Positions 22,463 to 33,105 of a stretch of 64,000 nt of DNA are shown piece by piece. Location of the stretch: contig JANNJM010000014.1 of the NCBI GenBank assembly GCA_031395645.1, positions 1 through 64,000 of the forward strand, read 5' to 3'. Source of the DNA: SHZI01 sp031395645 (GTDB lineage Bacteria; Pseudomonadota; Gammaproteobacteria; Steroidobacterales; GCA-2729495). The notes under the pieces are model-generated. The model saw nothing but the letters and a program-made list of their open reading frames with translations. It made no database searches and was not told the origin of the DNA. Made by a program: the position numbers and the translations under genes. Position 1 is the stretch's first letter, and each line of letters begins with the position of its first letter.

Positions 22463-23461
22463 CTATTTCTGCGCTGGCAGGGGCGTGTTCTCGCGGGCGT
22501 AGACGCTGAAGCTCGAATCGTTCTTGCTGCCCCAGGTGTCCGGTGACGGCGCCTGAAAATACGCGGGCAGACGCTCCTTGATAATTGCCTTGAGATCCGG
22601 CGGCAGTTGATCCGCCGACTGGAGTTTCGTCATGAAGGTGCGGAACACCAGGCTGCCGTCGGCCTGGCCCTGACGCATCCACGGCAACCAGGGGCCGACG
22701 CGGGTCCACGTGCCGGAGAAATCGGCGCTCGTGGTGTCCGGGTTTTCCGCATCAGCGAGGCTGGCAACGCGCTGAAAGATTTCCGCAATGCGCAGCACCG
22801 TGCCGGCGGACTCCCGCGGCCACTTTTCCGGGGTGAGTTCGCTCGGAAACGCAGTGTGCACCTCGAAAGTCGAGAACAGTTTGTCGCCGAAAACATTCCA
22901 GCCCAGCGGCAAAGGCACCTGCATGAGCTTGCCGTCGAAATCCATCTCGATGGCAGTGCCAAATTTCGGACTCACGATCAGGTGCGCATTGACCGTCATG
23001 TTGTGGATGGATTTAACGTCACACATCTCGCCGGTGTATGGGTTTTTCCACTGGTCGATGAACTTGCCGGTCTTGAGGTCCGTATAAAACGCGCATTCCC
23101 GGTTGAAAACCCGGAATGAGCCGTCCGGTTGCGCTTCGGTGCGCACTACGCCGAAACCCTGTATGCCAAGCAGCGGCTGCAGCGGACGATCGCGCCGTGT
23201 ATCGCCGAAGATGGTGCCGCCAAACCAGCCTGGCGTTTCCTTCGTCGGGTCGAGATCCCCCGTTAGCTTGATAAATGACCGCAGGCTCTGCACCGGATCG
23301 GCGAAATCCACCGGCACACGCTTTGCCCCGGCCACCGGCGGCCGGCTGGCAGTGGCGCAGGCACCCAGCAGCATGCTGCCAGCGGCCATGCCGCCGATGC
23401 CAAGAGCTGACTGCAGGGTTGCACGCCGGCTCTGCGGCTGGTTCATCCAGTTACTGTCCAT
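22463..23461 (-). CDS. DUF1838 family exported protein (copy 1)
   Basis: 332 residues. A Tat-like signal (QSRRATLQSALGIGG) runs into a lipobox-like LLGAC at about 35. The DUF1838 core follows: LRSFIKLTGDLDP, GFGVVR, then DLKTGKFIDQWKNPYTGE, a block shared with the second DUF1838 protein at 29849-30673 (DLNTGKLLEKWKNPVTG). Function unknown; the family is common in sphingomonads and steroid- or terpene-degrading Proteobacteria. It converges on the molybdopterin gene with 3 bases between. The start may be ATG 23461 or 23446. Confidence 0.82.
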   Translation of the reverse strand: MDSNWMNQPQSRRATLQSALGIGGMAAGSMLLGACATASRPPVAGAKRVPVDFADPVQSLRSFIKLTGDLDPTKETPGWFGGTIFGDTRRDRPLQPLLGIQGFGVVRTEAQPDGSFRVFNRECAFYTDLKTGKFIDQWKNPYTGEMCDVKSIHNMTVNAHLIVSPKFGTAIEMDFDGKLMQVPLPLGWNVFGDKLFSTFEVHTAFPSELTPEKWPRESAGTVLRIAEIFQRVASLADAENPDTTSADFSGTWTRVGPWLPWMRQGQADGSLVFRTFMTKLQSADQLPPDLKAIIKERLPAYFQAPSPDTWGSKNDSSFSVYARENTPLPAQK

Positions 23462-23521
23462 TGTGTCTCTCCATCAGGGCTACCAATCAGCGGCGTACCA
23501 CGGTCTTCACGCCACTCTAGT

Positions 23522-23653
23522 GTAACCGACAGGCAGGTCGGGCTCGACTCGAAGAGTGACCCGGCAATCGAATCACTAACTACAGAGGAGCGCGAGGATC
23601 TTGTCGGGTTTATCCGCGCATTGACTGATCGGCAGTTCGTCAGCGCGCGGTAG
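23522..23653 (+). pseudogene. Remnant of a cytochrome-c-peroxidase-type C-terminus
   Basis: An in-frame stretch without start reads LDSKSDPAIESLTTEEREDL, then VGFIRALTDRQF and a stop at 23651-23653. The pattern DPAI..L(T)xEEx.DLVxFLxALTD is the usual ending of di-haem cytochrome c peroxidase/MauG-type proteins. No haem-binding CxxCH and no upstream part remain; the sequence before 23522 is the leader of the DUF1838 gene. I read it as the last 44 codons of a deleted gene. Confidence 0.55.
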
Positions 23654-23695
23654 TCAGCACTGGCGAAACGGCTGGTGCGGCGCTATCTTGCAGGC

Positions 23696-24085
23696 ATGGA
23701 CGGCGGCACCGGCGGCAACCCACAGGTCAACGTGTTTGGCGAGCCGCTCGTGACCTGTGGCACCCGCCCGATGACCGGGTGGTATCGCAACGGCTGCTGC
23801 GAAACGGCTGCGGACGATTTCGGTTCCCACACGGTGTGTGTGGCCGTCACTGCCGAGTTTCTGGCCTTCTCGAAGGCGCAGGGCAACGATCTCAGCACGC
23901 CACAACCGGCGTCCGGCTTTCCCGGCCTGCAGCCCGGTGACCGCTGGTGCCTGTGCGCGGCGCGCTGGCTCGAAGCGCAGCAGGCCGGCAGTGCACCCCG
24001 GGTCTACCTGCGGGCGACCCATCGTCGCGCACTGGAGATCATCGACCTGCATGTTCTCAAGGCCAACGCGCTAGACCTTTCCTGA
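23696..24085 (+). CDS. DUF2237 family protein
   Basis: 129 residues, cytoplasmic. Signature blocks are NVFGEPLVTCGTRPMTGWYR, NGCCETAADDFGSHTVCV, FLAFSKAQGNDLSTP, GFPGLQPGDRWCLCAARW and THRRALEIIDL, that is, a complete DUF2237 domain with its five conserved Cys. Function is unknown. The start at 23696 fits the family; a GTG at 23675 is also open. Its 3' end overlaps the convergent GST gene by 15 bases. Confidence 0.88.
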   Translation: MDGGTGGNPQVNVFGEPLVTCGTRPMTGWYRNGCCETAADDFGSHTVCVAVTAEFLAFSKAQGNDLSTPQPASGFPGLQPGDRWCLCAARWLEAQQAGSAPRVYLRATHRRALEIIDLHVLKANALDLS

Positions 24086-24772
24086 CCGGTCGCCCATCAC
24101 CACCATCTTCCGCGCTTCCTCCACGAACTTGTCGGCGGAGCCGTCTCCCGTAGGCATCGGCCGGCCGACCGGCACCTCAATGCCCCGCTGACAGGCCGGC
24201 CGCGCGGCCAGTTGTGCAACCCAGCGGCTCAGATGGGGCAGGCCGTCCAGCGACACGCCGGACCAGTTGTGTGTGCGCACCCAGGACCAGTTCGCAATGT
24301 CGGCAATCGAGTATTCGCCTGCCAGGAACTGCCGGTCAGCAAGGTGCGTGTCGAGCACACCGAACAGGCGGCGGACTTCCGTCTGGTAGCGGTCGATGGC
24401 GGGCTGGATCTTTTCCGGAAAGTAGCGGAAGAAGACATTCGCCTGGCCCATCATCGGACCGATGCCGCCCATCTGGAACATCAGCCACTGAATCACCGTG
24501 GAACGGCCGTGCGGGTCGGTAGGCATCAGGCGCCCGGTTTTTTCCGCGAGGTAGATGAGGATAGCGCCGGATTCGAATACGGGAAAATTGTTCGCGTCCC
24601 GGTCGACGATAGCCGGGATCCGGCCGTTCGGATTGATGCGCAGGAACTCCGGGCGCTTCTGCTCGAGCTTGCCCATGTCAATCGAGTGCACGGTGTAGGG
24701 GAGGCCGAGCTCCTCCAGCGCGATGGAAATCTTGTGGCCATTTGGTGTGGCAGCGGTGTAGAGGTCGATCAT
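24071..24772 (-). CDS. Glutathione S-transferase, Nu-class-like (YfcG/YghU group)
   Basis: 233 residues. The thioredoxin-like domain (1-80) has TAATPNGHKISIALEELGLP, cis-Pro in NGRIPAI and the glutathione-contact FESGAILIYLAEKTG. The all-helical domain (90-215) includes WLMFQMGGIGPMMGQ and YSIADIANWSWV. This matches YfcG-type enzymes, which show disulfide-bond reductase activity with glutathione. The Met start at 24772 is set by homology. It is monocistronic. Confidence 0.92.
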   Translation of the reverse strand: MIDLYTAATPNGHKISIALEELGLPYTVHSIDMGKLEQKRPEFLRINPNGRIPAIVDRDANNFPVFESGAILIYLAEKTGRLMPTDPHGRSTVIQWLMFQMGGIGPMMGQANVFFRYFPEKIQPAIDRYQTEVRRLFGVLDTHLADRQFLAGEYSIADIANWSWVRTHNWSGVSLDGLPHLSRWVAQLAARPACQRGIEVPVGRPMPTGDGSADKFVEEARKMVVMGDRSGKV

Positions 24773-25034
24773 CGGGACTCTGGCTCCTGGTTGGAAAAAC
24801 GCGGGGATCGCCTCATACAGCGAGGACACAAAGTCGGCGGGGCACGGGTTACCCGATGGCGAGAGGCACTGGCACCCGAATGGTGCCACAGGTTTTTTCT
24901 GGTTTCAGCCCGTGTGCCTGATCCAGAGGTAACGGCTACGTGCACTAACGTACAGAGATCGTTCCGTTGTCCGACCAGAATGCGGCCTGCGACTCATCCG
25001 ACCCTTACCAGGGCCATGTCCAGGAGGACACTCA

Positions 25035-25745
25035 ATGCTTCATGAACGAAAGTTACTGCTACGCACCGTGCTGGCTACGGCGATCGCTATCCCGCTGGCC
25101 CTGCCTGCGACTGCCTTCGCGGCCGCGGACCTCAGCTACACCTACTTCGAGGCCAACTACATCAACCTCGATATCGATGACTTCAATGACGACGACGGTC
25201 TCGCCGAGGACTTCGATGACGGTAATGGCTGGGGCCTGAGGGCCTCCATTGCGTTCACACCCATGTTCTTCGGCTTCGCCACCTACTCGGAAACCGACTC
25301 GGACGTGAGCTTTACCAGCGACGGCACCACGTTCTTTAGTTCGAGCCAGGATGTTGCGCGTCTTGACGTCGGCCTGGGACTCAATAAGCAGCTCAATATC
25401 GGCCTGCTCAAGGATCCGGATCTCGTGGTACGCGCGGCCTACGTGGACATCGATGTCGGCAACCTGGATATCGGCGGCAGCTCCGACCCGGCCATCGACG
25501 ACCTGAACGACGACGGGTCGGACGGCTGGTACACCGACGCCGCGCTGCGCTCGCAGATCCTGCCCCAGCTGGAAGTCAGTGCCGGCCTGCGCTACACCGA
25601 TGTCCAGGAGTCCAACGAGCTCAGTTTCATCGGCAATGCGATGTTCGAGTTCACCCCGAACTGGGGCGTGAACCTGACTGTCGATGCGGGTGACGACATC
25701 CGCACGTATGCACTGGGCGTGCGCTACTCCTTCGCCCGCTTCTGA
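25035..25745 (+). CDS. Outer-membrane beta-barrel protein (OmpA-like/OmpW-like small barrel)
   Basis: 236 residues. A signal peptide is cleaved at about AFA-AA (residue 29). The mature part has alternating hydrophobic strands (LSYTYFEANYINLDI, FFGFATYSETDSDVSF, LDVGLGLNKQ) and loops very rich in Asp, and ends with an aromatic residue (YSFARF), the outer-membrane insertion signal. About eight strands are predicted. The acidic loops might bind calcium. AGGAGG stands 8 bases before ATG 25035. A strong hairpin follows the gene. No specific function can be given. Confidence 0.82.
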   Translation: MLHERKLLLRTVLATAIAIPLALPATAFAAADLSYTYFEANYINLDIDDFNDDDGLAEDFDDGNGWGLRASIAFTPMFFGFATYSETDSDVSFTSDGTTFFSSSQDVARLDVGLGLNKQLNIGLLKDPDLVVRAAYVDIDVGNLDIGGSSDPAIDDLNDDGSDGWYTDAALRSQILPQLEVSAGLRYTDVQESNELSFIGNAMFEFTPNWGVNLTVDAGDDIRTYALGVRYSFARF

Positions 25746-25751
25746 TCGGCC

Positions 25752-25794
25752 GCCGGCGCCGCGACGCCCGTCTCCGGGTGGTCGCGGCGCCGGC
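25752..25794 (+). terminator. Strong GC hairpin after the outer-membrane barrel gene
   Basis: GCCGGCGCCGCGAC at 25752-25765 and GTCGCGGCGCCGGC at 25781-25794 are perfect inverted copies (14 bp stem, 15-base loop), 6 bases after the stop. There is no T-run, so it may act as a processing barrier or as a terminator of either strand between the barrel and the convergent katG. Confidence 0.65.
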
Positions 25795-25836
25795 TTCAAC
25801 CGTTCGCTGAATGATAAGGACCCGGTCCTGCCCGAC

Positions 25837-28077
<2,241 letters not shown>

Positions 28078-28160
28078 GGAGTTCTCCTTGAGCCAACAAA
28101 TTATTACAGGTGGCGGGATGCTATCGCAGTATGACCATCTGATTTGAAGATTCATTCGAT

Positions 28161-28196
28161 CGTTGTGATAGAGATAATCGATCTATACTCCGACTG
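28161..28196 (+). promoter_or_regulatory. Candidate promoter giving a leaderless mRNA for the acyl-CoA ligase
   Basis: TATACT at 28184-28189 is a near-consensus -10 element ending 7 bases before ATG 28197, so transcription would start at or next to the start codon. A weak -35 (TTGTGA, 28163-28168) lies 15 bases upstream. No ribosome binding site is present before the ATG. An ATAG...CTAT arrangement (28168-28186) overlaps the element. Confidence 0.4.
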
Positions 28197-29816
28197 ATGC
28201 CGAAGCGATTCCCCTCATCGGGATCATCCGCCCCCCGTTACCAGGGCCCGGCCCTGGCCAATCCCGTCCCGGAGACGACCGTGCCGCGATTCATCCGGCA
28301 GCAGGCGAAGCAGTGGCCGGATGCCATTGCGCTGGTGGAGGCCGCCACTGGCCGTGAACTGAGCTTCGCAGCGCTCGACCGGATGATTGGCCGCGTCGCC
28401 GCCGGCCTGGCGATGCATGGGCTGCGACCCGGCGACACCCTGCTGATGTTCGCGCCCAACCTGCCCGAATGGCCGGTGATGGCCCTGGGCGCAATGGCCG
28501 CCGGCGGGGTGTTGAGCGGCGCGAATCCGCTGTATGCCGTGGACGATCTGGCACACCAGATGCGCGACGCCGGAGCGCGCTTCGTCTGTACCCTGCCGCC
28601 GCTGCTCGCCAAAGTGCGCGAGGCCGCCGCGCTGGCCGGATGCGGGCACATCGTGCTCATCGGTGGCGAGGCCGAAGGCACCATCAGTTTCGACTCGTTA
28701 CTCGCCTGCACCGGCCCCGAACCCGAAGTGCCGGACGACCCCGACGCGGTCGCGGCGCTACCGTACTCGTCCGGGACGACCGGCAGGGCCAAGGGCGTGG
28801 TGCTGACCCACCGCATGATCGTCGCCAACGTCTGCCAGCTCGGGCAAGCCGCTGCAGACGAGCCGCGCAGTATCGGGCTCGCCTTCCTGCCGATGTTCCA
28901 CATCTTCGGCTTCACGGTGGTCACGCTGCACGGGCTCGCGCGCGGCAACTCGCTCGTGACGTTGCCGCACTTCGAACCTGAGTCGTTCCTGCAGGCGATC
29001 GCGACATACCGCGTCAACCAGCTGCTGCTAGTGCCCCCGGTGCTGCAGTTTCTGGCGGCCCATCCGCTCGTGGACCGTTACGACCTGTCGTCGCTCGAGA
29101 GCATCGGCTGCGGGGCCGCGCCGCTCGGCGCAGCGTTGCAGCAGAAGGCCGCCGCACGGTTGAGGTGCGAAGTATTCCAGGGCTTCGGTATGACCGAGTC
29201 CTCGGGTTGTCTCGCGGCCGGGCGCTCCGACCAGCAACGCGTCGGCGCAAGCGGGTGCCTGTTGCCCGGAACAGCAGCCCGTATCATCGAACCGGCCAGC
29301 GGCAACGACCTGCCACCGGGGGAAGCGGGTGAGCTGTGGTTCCGCGGCCCGCAGGCATTCAAGGGCTACCTGAACCAGCCCGAGTCGACCGCGGCGACGA
29401 TTACTCCCGACGGCTGGGTACGCACGGGCGACATCGGCTTCATCGACGCCGACGGTTATCTGTTCATCACCGACAGACTCAAGGAACTGATCAAGGTCAA
29501 AGGCTTTCAGGTGGCTCCAGCCGAACTCGAAGCACTCCTCATCACCCACCCTTTGGTGGCCGACGTGGCGGTGATCGGTCGCCCCGACGAGCGCGCCGGC
29601 GAGGTGCCCGTGGCGTACGTCGTCCCGCGGAACGGCTTCGATGCCGCGGCACTGATGGCCTGGATGGCCGAGCGGGTGGTGACCTACAAGCAGGTCGCCG
29701 ACGTGGTGGTGTGTGACGCGATCCCAAAGAGCCCCTCGGGAAAGATCCTGCGACGCGTCGTGCGCGACCTGGACGCGCAGCGTCCTGCCACGGGCCGGGC
29801 AGCACCGGATCTCTGA
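28197..29816 (+). CDS. AMP-dependent acyl-CoA ligase (4-coumarate-CoA ligase-like)
   Basis: 539 residues of the ANL superfamily. Motifs: P-loop YSSGTTGRAKGV (about 196), GFGMTESSG, WVRTGDIGFID, and the C-terminal catalytic Lys in KSPSGKILRR. The order and the domain hinge DRLKELIKVKGFQVAP match 4CL-like and medium/long-chain fatty acyl ligases. It activates a carboxylic acid to its CoA ester. The nearby DUF1838, flavin-dependent and hydrolase genes suggest a catabolic acid rather than membrane lipid; this is inference. No ribosome binding site precedes the ATG. Confidence 0.9.
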   Translation: MPKRFPSSGSSAPRYQGPALANPVPETTVPRFIRQQAKQWPDAIALVEAATGRELSFAALDRMIGRVAAGLAMHGLRPGDTLLMFAPNLPEWPVMALGAMAAGGVLSGANPLYAVDDLAHQMRDAGARFVCTLPPLLAKVREAAALAGCGHIVLIGGEAEGTISFDSLLACTGPEPEVPDDPDAVAALPYSSGTTGRAKGVVLTHRMIVANVCQLGQAAADEPRSIGLAFLPMFHIFGFTVVTLHGLARGNSLVTLPHFEPESFLQAIATYRVNQLLLVPPVLQFLAAHPLVDRYDLSSLESIGCGAAPLGAALQQKAAARLRCEVFQGFGMTESSGCLAAGRSDQQRVGASGCLLPGTAARIIEPASGNDLPPGEAGELWFRGPQAFKGYLNQPESTAATITPDGWVRTGDIGFIDADGYLFITDRLKELIKVKGFQVAPAELEALLITHPLVADVAVIGRPDERAGEVPVAYVVPRNGFDAAALMAWMAERVVTYKQVADVVVCDAIPKSPSGKILRRVVRDLDAQRPATGRAAPDL

Positions 29817-29848
29817 CTCCCGACAGGCAAACACGCAGCAGTTGCGCA

Positions 29849-30673
29849 TCAAGCGGTCAGCACTCCCAGGGGATCCTTCAGCACGTCGGGGTGAAGTCGC
29901 CGCGTCAGCTCGAGGAAGTAGGGCGGCAGTTCGGCAACGCTCGCCACGCGCATGCCGGCGCCTCTGGCCAGCGTGTGTCCCGGCGTGTCGCCGAACCCCA
30001 TCCAGGGGCGGTATGTGATGAGGCTCTGGTATTGCACCTGGGTGGGCACCGTGGCCCGGGCGGGATCGTCGAGCTCCGATTTGCGCGCCTGAAAGGTGCT
30101 GAGCTCGTTGTAGACGAAAGGCCGTGGCCCCGGCGGCCCGTCGATATTGATCTGCTCGGTCACCCAGACGTTGTCGCCCACGACGACCGGCGGCTGGAAA
30201 ATGTGCTGCAACTGCATTCCCGCTGCTTCGCCGGAGAGCCTCGGCACCGTCAGCCCGTCGGCCGTGAGCACGATGCGGGACGGCCCCATACGGGTGAGCG
30301 GCACGTCGACCGTCGTGCCGGTGACCGGGTTCTTCCACTTCTCCAGCAGTTTGCCGGTGTTCAAGTCGGTGAAATAGCCAATCTCCAGCGCACGGGCCTC
30401 GAAGGCATCGGCGCTGATGCGCCGGTACTGGCTGAAAGTCGCGGCGAGGATACCCATCATCGGGATCGCCCGGTGTTCCGGCAGGGCGTAGCGCGCGCCG
30501 ACTACGTAGCCCAGCACGAGGCGGTCATCGGTGGCGCCCCGCAGTTTGGCGAGTGCGGTGAGCAGGTCGCGCTTGTTGCCAAGGTCAAGCCCGGCAAGGG
30601 GCCAGGCCGGTCGCATGGCCATGGCAAACGTGAGACCACCCAGACCGGTCAGGAGGGATCTGCGATCGAGCAT
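29849..30673 (-). CDS. DUF1838 family exported protein (copy 2)
   Basis: 274 residues. A Tat-type signal MLDRRSLLTGLGGLTFAMAM precedes the DUF1838 core: DLNTGKLLEKWKNPVTGTTV, then VWVTEQINIDGPPGPRPFVYNE and MGFGDTPGH. It is clearly related to the protein at 22463-23461 but shorter by about 60 residues and divergent, so an old duplication or two acquisitions. Function unknown. It converges on the acyl-CoA ligase gene (32 bases). Confidence 0.85.
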   Translation of the reverse strand: MLDRRSLLTGLGGLTFAMAMRPAWPLAGLDLGNKRDLLTALAKLRGATDDRLVLGYVVGARYALPEHRAIPMMGILAATFSQYRRISADAFEARALEIGYFTDLNTGKLLEKWKNPVTGTTVDVPLTRMGPSRIVLTADGLTVPRLSGEAAGMQLQHIFQPPVVVGDNVWVTEQINIDGPPGPRPFVYNELSTFQARKSELDDPARATVPTQVQYQSLITYRPWMGFGDTPGHTLARGAGMRVASVAELPPYFLELTRRLHPDVLKDPLGVLTA

Positions 30674-30765
30674 CGGCTAACACTCCGTGAAAGCGTTGCG
30701 GGCGCGTGTCGGCAATATTACAGTTCCCGGCCTCGCCTGAGGGTGCAACCGGAGTGCAACCCAAG

Positions 30766-31287
30766 ATGAGCTACCTTCCGGACGGGCCAGCCCGCCCAGA
30801 CGCCGCGGCGCTCGACCGGTTCTGGCAGGCGGCACGTTCGGCGCTGACCAGCGTGGGCCCTGGCGACAGCTACCAGGTGCGCTGGATCGGCCTCGACTAC
30901 GCCAGTACCGAGGAGGTGCTCGCGCTCATCGAGGCGGGGGACAAGACCGGTACTTTCACGCTCCCGTGGATCGTCGCGAACACCAGTCAGCCCGCACCGC
31001 GGCTTGGAGACCTGATCATTCTCATCGACTTTCTTGGCAAGCCCCGGTTGCTCGTGCAGCTGACCGGTATAGAGGTAGTGACCTTTGGTGCCCTCGATGA
31101 GCGCCATACGGCGGTGGATGGCCCGCCGGTCAGGGCGCTCTCGGTCTGGAAGCCGCTGCACACGCGCTACTGGAACGCGATGCTCAAACCCTTCGGTCTG
31201 CAGGTGACGGATGTCATGCCGGTACTCGTTGAGCAGCTCGACGTGCTGTACGGGGCAGAGCTTGCAGCCCCAGATGACCTGAGGTGA
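30766..31287 (+). CDS. ASCH-domain protein
   Basis: 173 residues from ATG 30766; a GTG at 30706 is also open. The ASCH fold is recognised from ALIEAGDKTGTFTLPW, PRLGDLIILIDFLGKPRLLVQLTGI and the later WKPLHTRYWNAMLKPFG. ASCH proteins bind RNA or nucleosides, for example the YqfB amidohydrolase for N4-acetylcytidine; this one's substrate is unknown. Its stop overlaps the start of the next gene (GTGA), so the two are coupled. Confidence 0.75.
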   Translation: MSYLPDGPARPDAAALDRFWQAARSALTSVGPGDSYQVRWIGLDYASTEEVLALIEAGDKTGTFTLPWIVANTSQPAPRLGDLIILIDFLGKPRLLVQLTGIEVVTFGALDERHTAVDGPPVRALSVWKPLHTRYWNAMLKPFGLQVTDVMPVLVEQLDVLYGAELAAPDDLR

Positions 31288-32066
31288 AGAGCCGGGCCCT
31301 GCGAATCGCCGCCACGGCGGCTGCAGTTTCCGGCCTGCTGGTCGGTGCACTGGAGATCTATGCGCGCCAGCCGGTCACGGTGCCGACGCTGGCGCTAAAC
31401 CTGCCACCCGACGTAGCCACACTGGTGCTGGTGATCCACGGCAGCGGCGATGCCGACAGTCCGCTTCTGGCTGAGATCGTTGCCGGTATGAAGGCCCGCT
31501 ATCAGGATGTGCCCGATAGCGCCGTGCGGTTCGTGCGCTGGTCCCCCGCGTCCGATCAGCGCCTGCGGGCGGCAGCCACGGCGCAGGCCGCCGGCAGGCG
31601 GCTTGGAACAACGCTGGCCGGAGTTACCACATTGCGCGAACTGCACCTGATCGCGCACAGCTCGGGAGCTTTCATGCCCGACGCGATCTGCGGGGCCTGG
31701 CGGGCAGGCAATCCGACGCCTGCCCGCGTCACGATGGTGCTGCTGGATCCCTTTCAGATTCGCGGCTTCGCGGACTGGACCTGGGGTGCGCGCCAGCACG
31801 GCCGCTGCGCTGACTTCGCGCTGGCTCTCATCAACACCGACGATCCCGCGCCCTCTACGAACCGGCCACTCCTGCAGGCGTTCAACCTGGACGTGACCGG
31901 CCACCCGGAGCGCGCCACGTTTACCCGCAATGGCCACTACTGGCCGGTGCAGTACTACCGGAAGCACCTGGTCGCGAAGGAATCCGAAATTGGCCTGAGG
32001 ACCCACGCTACGGAAGCGCGTGGCGCGGTGCGGCTGGTTTCGGAGTTTCCAGCGAAAGAGAGGTAA
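31284..32066 (+). CDS. Exported alpha/beta-hydrolase (lipase/pancreatic-lipase-like fold)
   Basis: 260 residues from GTG 31284, with an N-terminal signal or anchor segment AATAAAVSGLLVGALEIYA. The oxyanion-region motif is LVLVIHGSGDAD, and the nucleophile is the Ser of LHLIAHSSGAFMPD. A later LLDPFQIRGFADW would carry the acid, and GHYWPVQYYRKHL the His. No more precise family is recognised. Coupled to the ASCH gene by a 4-base overlap. Confidence 0.65.
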   Translation: MKSRALRIAATAAAVSGLLVGALEIYARQPVTVPTLALNLPPDVATLVLVIHGSGDADSPLLAEIVAGMKARYQDVPDSAVRFVRWSPASDQRLRAAATAQAAGRRLGTTLAGVTTLRELHLIAHSSGAFMPDAICGAWRAGNPTPARVTMVLLDPFQIRGFADWTWGARQHGRCADFALALINTDDPAPSTNRPLLQAFNLDVTGHPERATFTRNGHYWPVQYYRKHLVAKESEIGLRTHATEARGAVRLVSEFPAKER

Positions 32067-32181
32067 TTGTCCGCTTCCTCTGCGGAGGTCGAGTAACAGC
32101 GGCATGCCCAGAAGAAGCGTCGGCCGAAAATTCAGCGACTGCCGACTGACACCGCAGCCGCCCGGGGCCTGCGGAGAGACC

Positions 32182-33105
32182 CTAGCCGCTCTTCTTGTTG
32201 AGCGCTGCGAGAAACTCCGGGTCGATCTCGGTCACCCCCCGCGCCTTGGCCTGCCACACGATGCCCTCCAGCACCTGGCGCAGGAAGGGGCGAGGAATTC
32301 CGGTGAGTTGCTTCGACGCGTCCAGCGTGAAACGCACCACGTCGTCAATGCGGTTCGCCTCGTAGTGCACCACCTCGTGGCGCGCACCCAGGTCCGGGAT
32401 CGGCAGCTTGTAGGCTGGCTGGGTCTCGCCGAACCAGAACGTTGCCCCGCCGCGGAAGCCGTAGGTCAGGGGCACGCGGGGCATCTCGTCGCCGCTGCCG
32501 TCGATCAGGCTCTTCCAGCGCGCCTTGACGAGGATGCTGTCGATGTTCAGCAGCAGGTGGGCCGAGGCTGAGTCCCTGAGGATGGGGTTTGCTGCGATTC
32601 TCTCCACGTCCAGTGTGCATTCGAAAACCTGATAGGCCTCGCTGATGATCTGGGGCAGGCCAGGCCCCGTGCGGCCCGGCGTCGGGCTGTCGACAAGCGT
32701 GAAGGTGTTGTAGGCCGTTTTCTCCGCAGTCGTCTGCCCCGGATAGCCAAACTTCAGGATGGTCTCGATCTGCGCCCGGTCGTACTCGACGAAATTCAGC
32801 GCGCACTTCAGGTTGCGCCGCACGTTGGCGACTGTGTTGGAACTTGGCCTGCTGATCACCATCCAGGACCGCCGCTTGATGACCTCGAAAGGGAAGCTCA
32901 GCTGATAGGGGCCGATGTTTGTGACGCCCGTCTCGTCCACGGATGTGATGAGCGCGAAGGACGAGCCGTAGAACGCACTGGACTGGTACCAGTTGTCCCG
33001 CAGCGGGCTTGGTACGAAGTCGTCGGTGACATTGTCGGGGGGCATCTGTTCTGGCTTTCTTCCGGTGGAGAGCGCTAATGCAGGACGGGCACGAGCCGTT
33101 CCCAT
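32182..33105 (-). CDS. Flavin-reductase-like FMN-binding protein
   Basis: 307 residues from ATG 33105, whose start overlaps the stop of the hydrolase gene (TGATG); ATG 33045 (287 residues) is an alternative that begins nearer the domain. The split-barrel domain shows SSFALITSVDETGVTNIGPY, the block SFPFEVIKRRSWMVI and NTVANVRRNLKCALNFVEYD. The C-terminal part is longer than in plain flavin reductases and carries FGETQPAYKLPIPDLGARHE. It resembles the protein at 34062-34895 in layout. It may bind FMN and feed or act as an oxidoreductase on a small substrate. Confidence 0.75.
   Translation of the reverse strand: MGTARARPALALSTGRKPEQMPPDNVTDDFVPSPLRDNWYQSSAFYGSSFALITSVDETGVTNIGPYQLSFPFEVIKRRSWMVISRPSSNTVANVRRNLKCALNFVEYDRAQIETILKFGYPGQTTAEKTAYNTFTLVDSPTPGRTGPGLPQIISEAYQVFECTLDVERIAANPILRDSASAHLLLNIDSILVKARWKSLIDGSGDEMPRVPLTYGFRGGATFWFGETQPAYKLPIPDLGARHEVVHYEANRIDDVVRFTLDASKQLTGIPRPFLRQVLEGIVWQAKARGVTEIDPEFLAALNKKSG

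Noticed and set aside
28167..28186. OxyR-type site (ATAG...CTAT) between katG and the acyl-CoA ligase
   Set aside because: The inner spacing is 11 bases instead of 7, and only one pair is present, so it does not meet the OxyR consensus.
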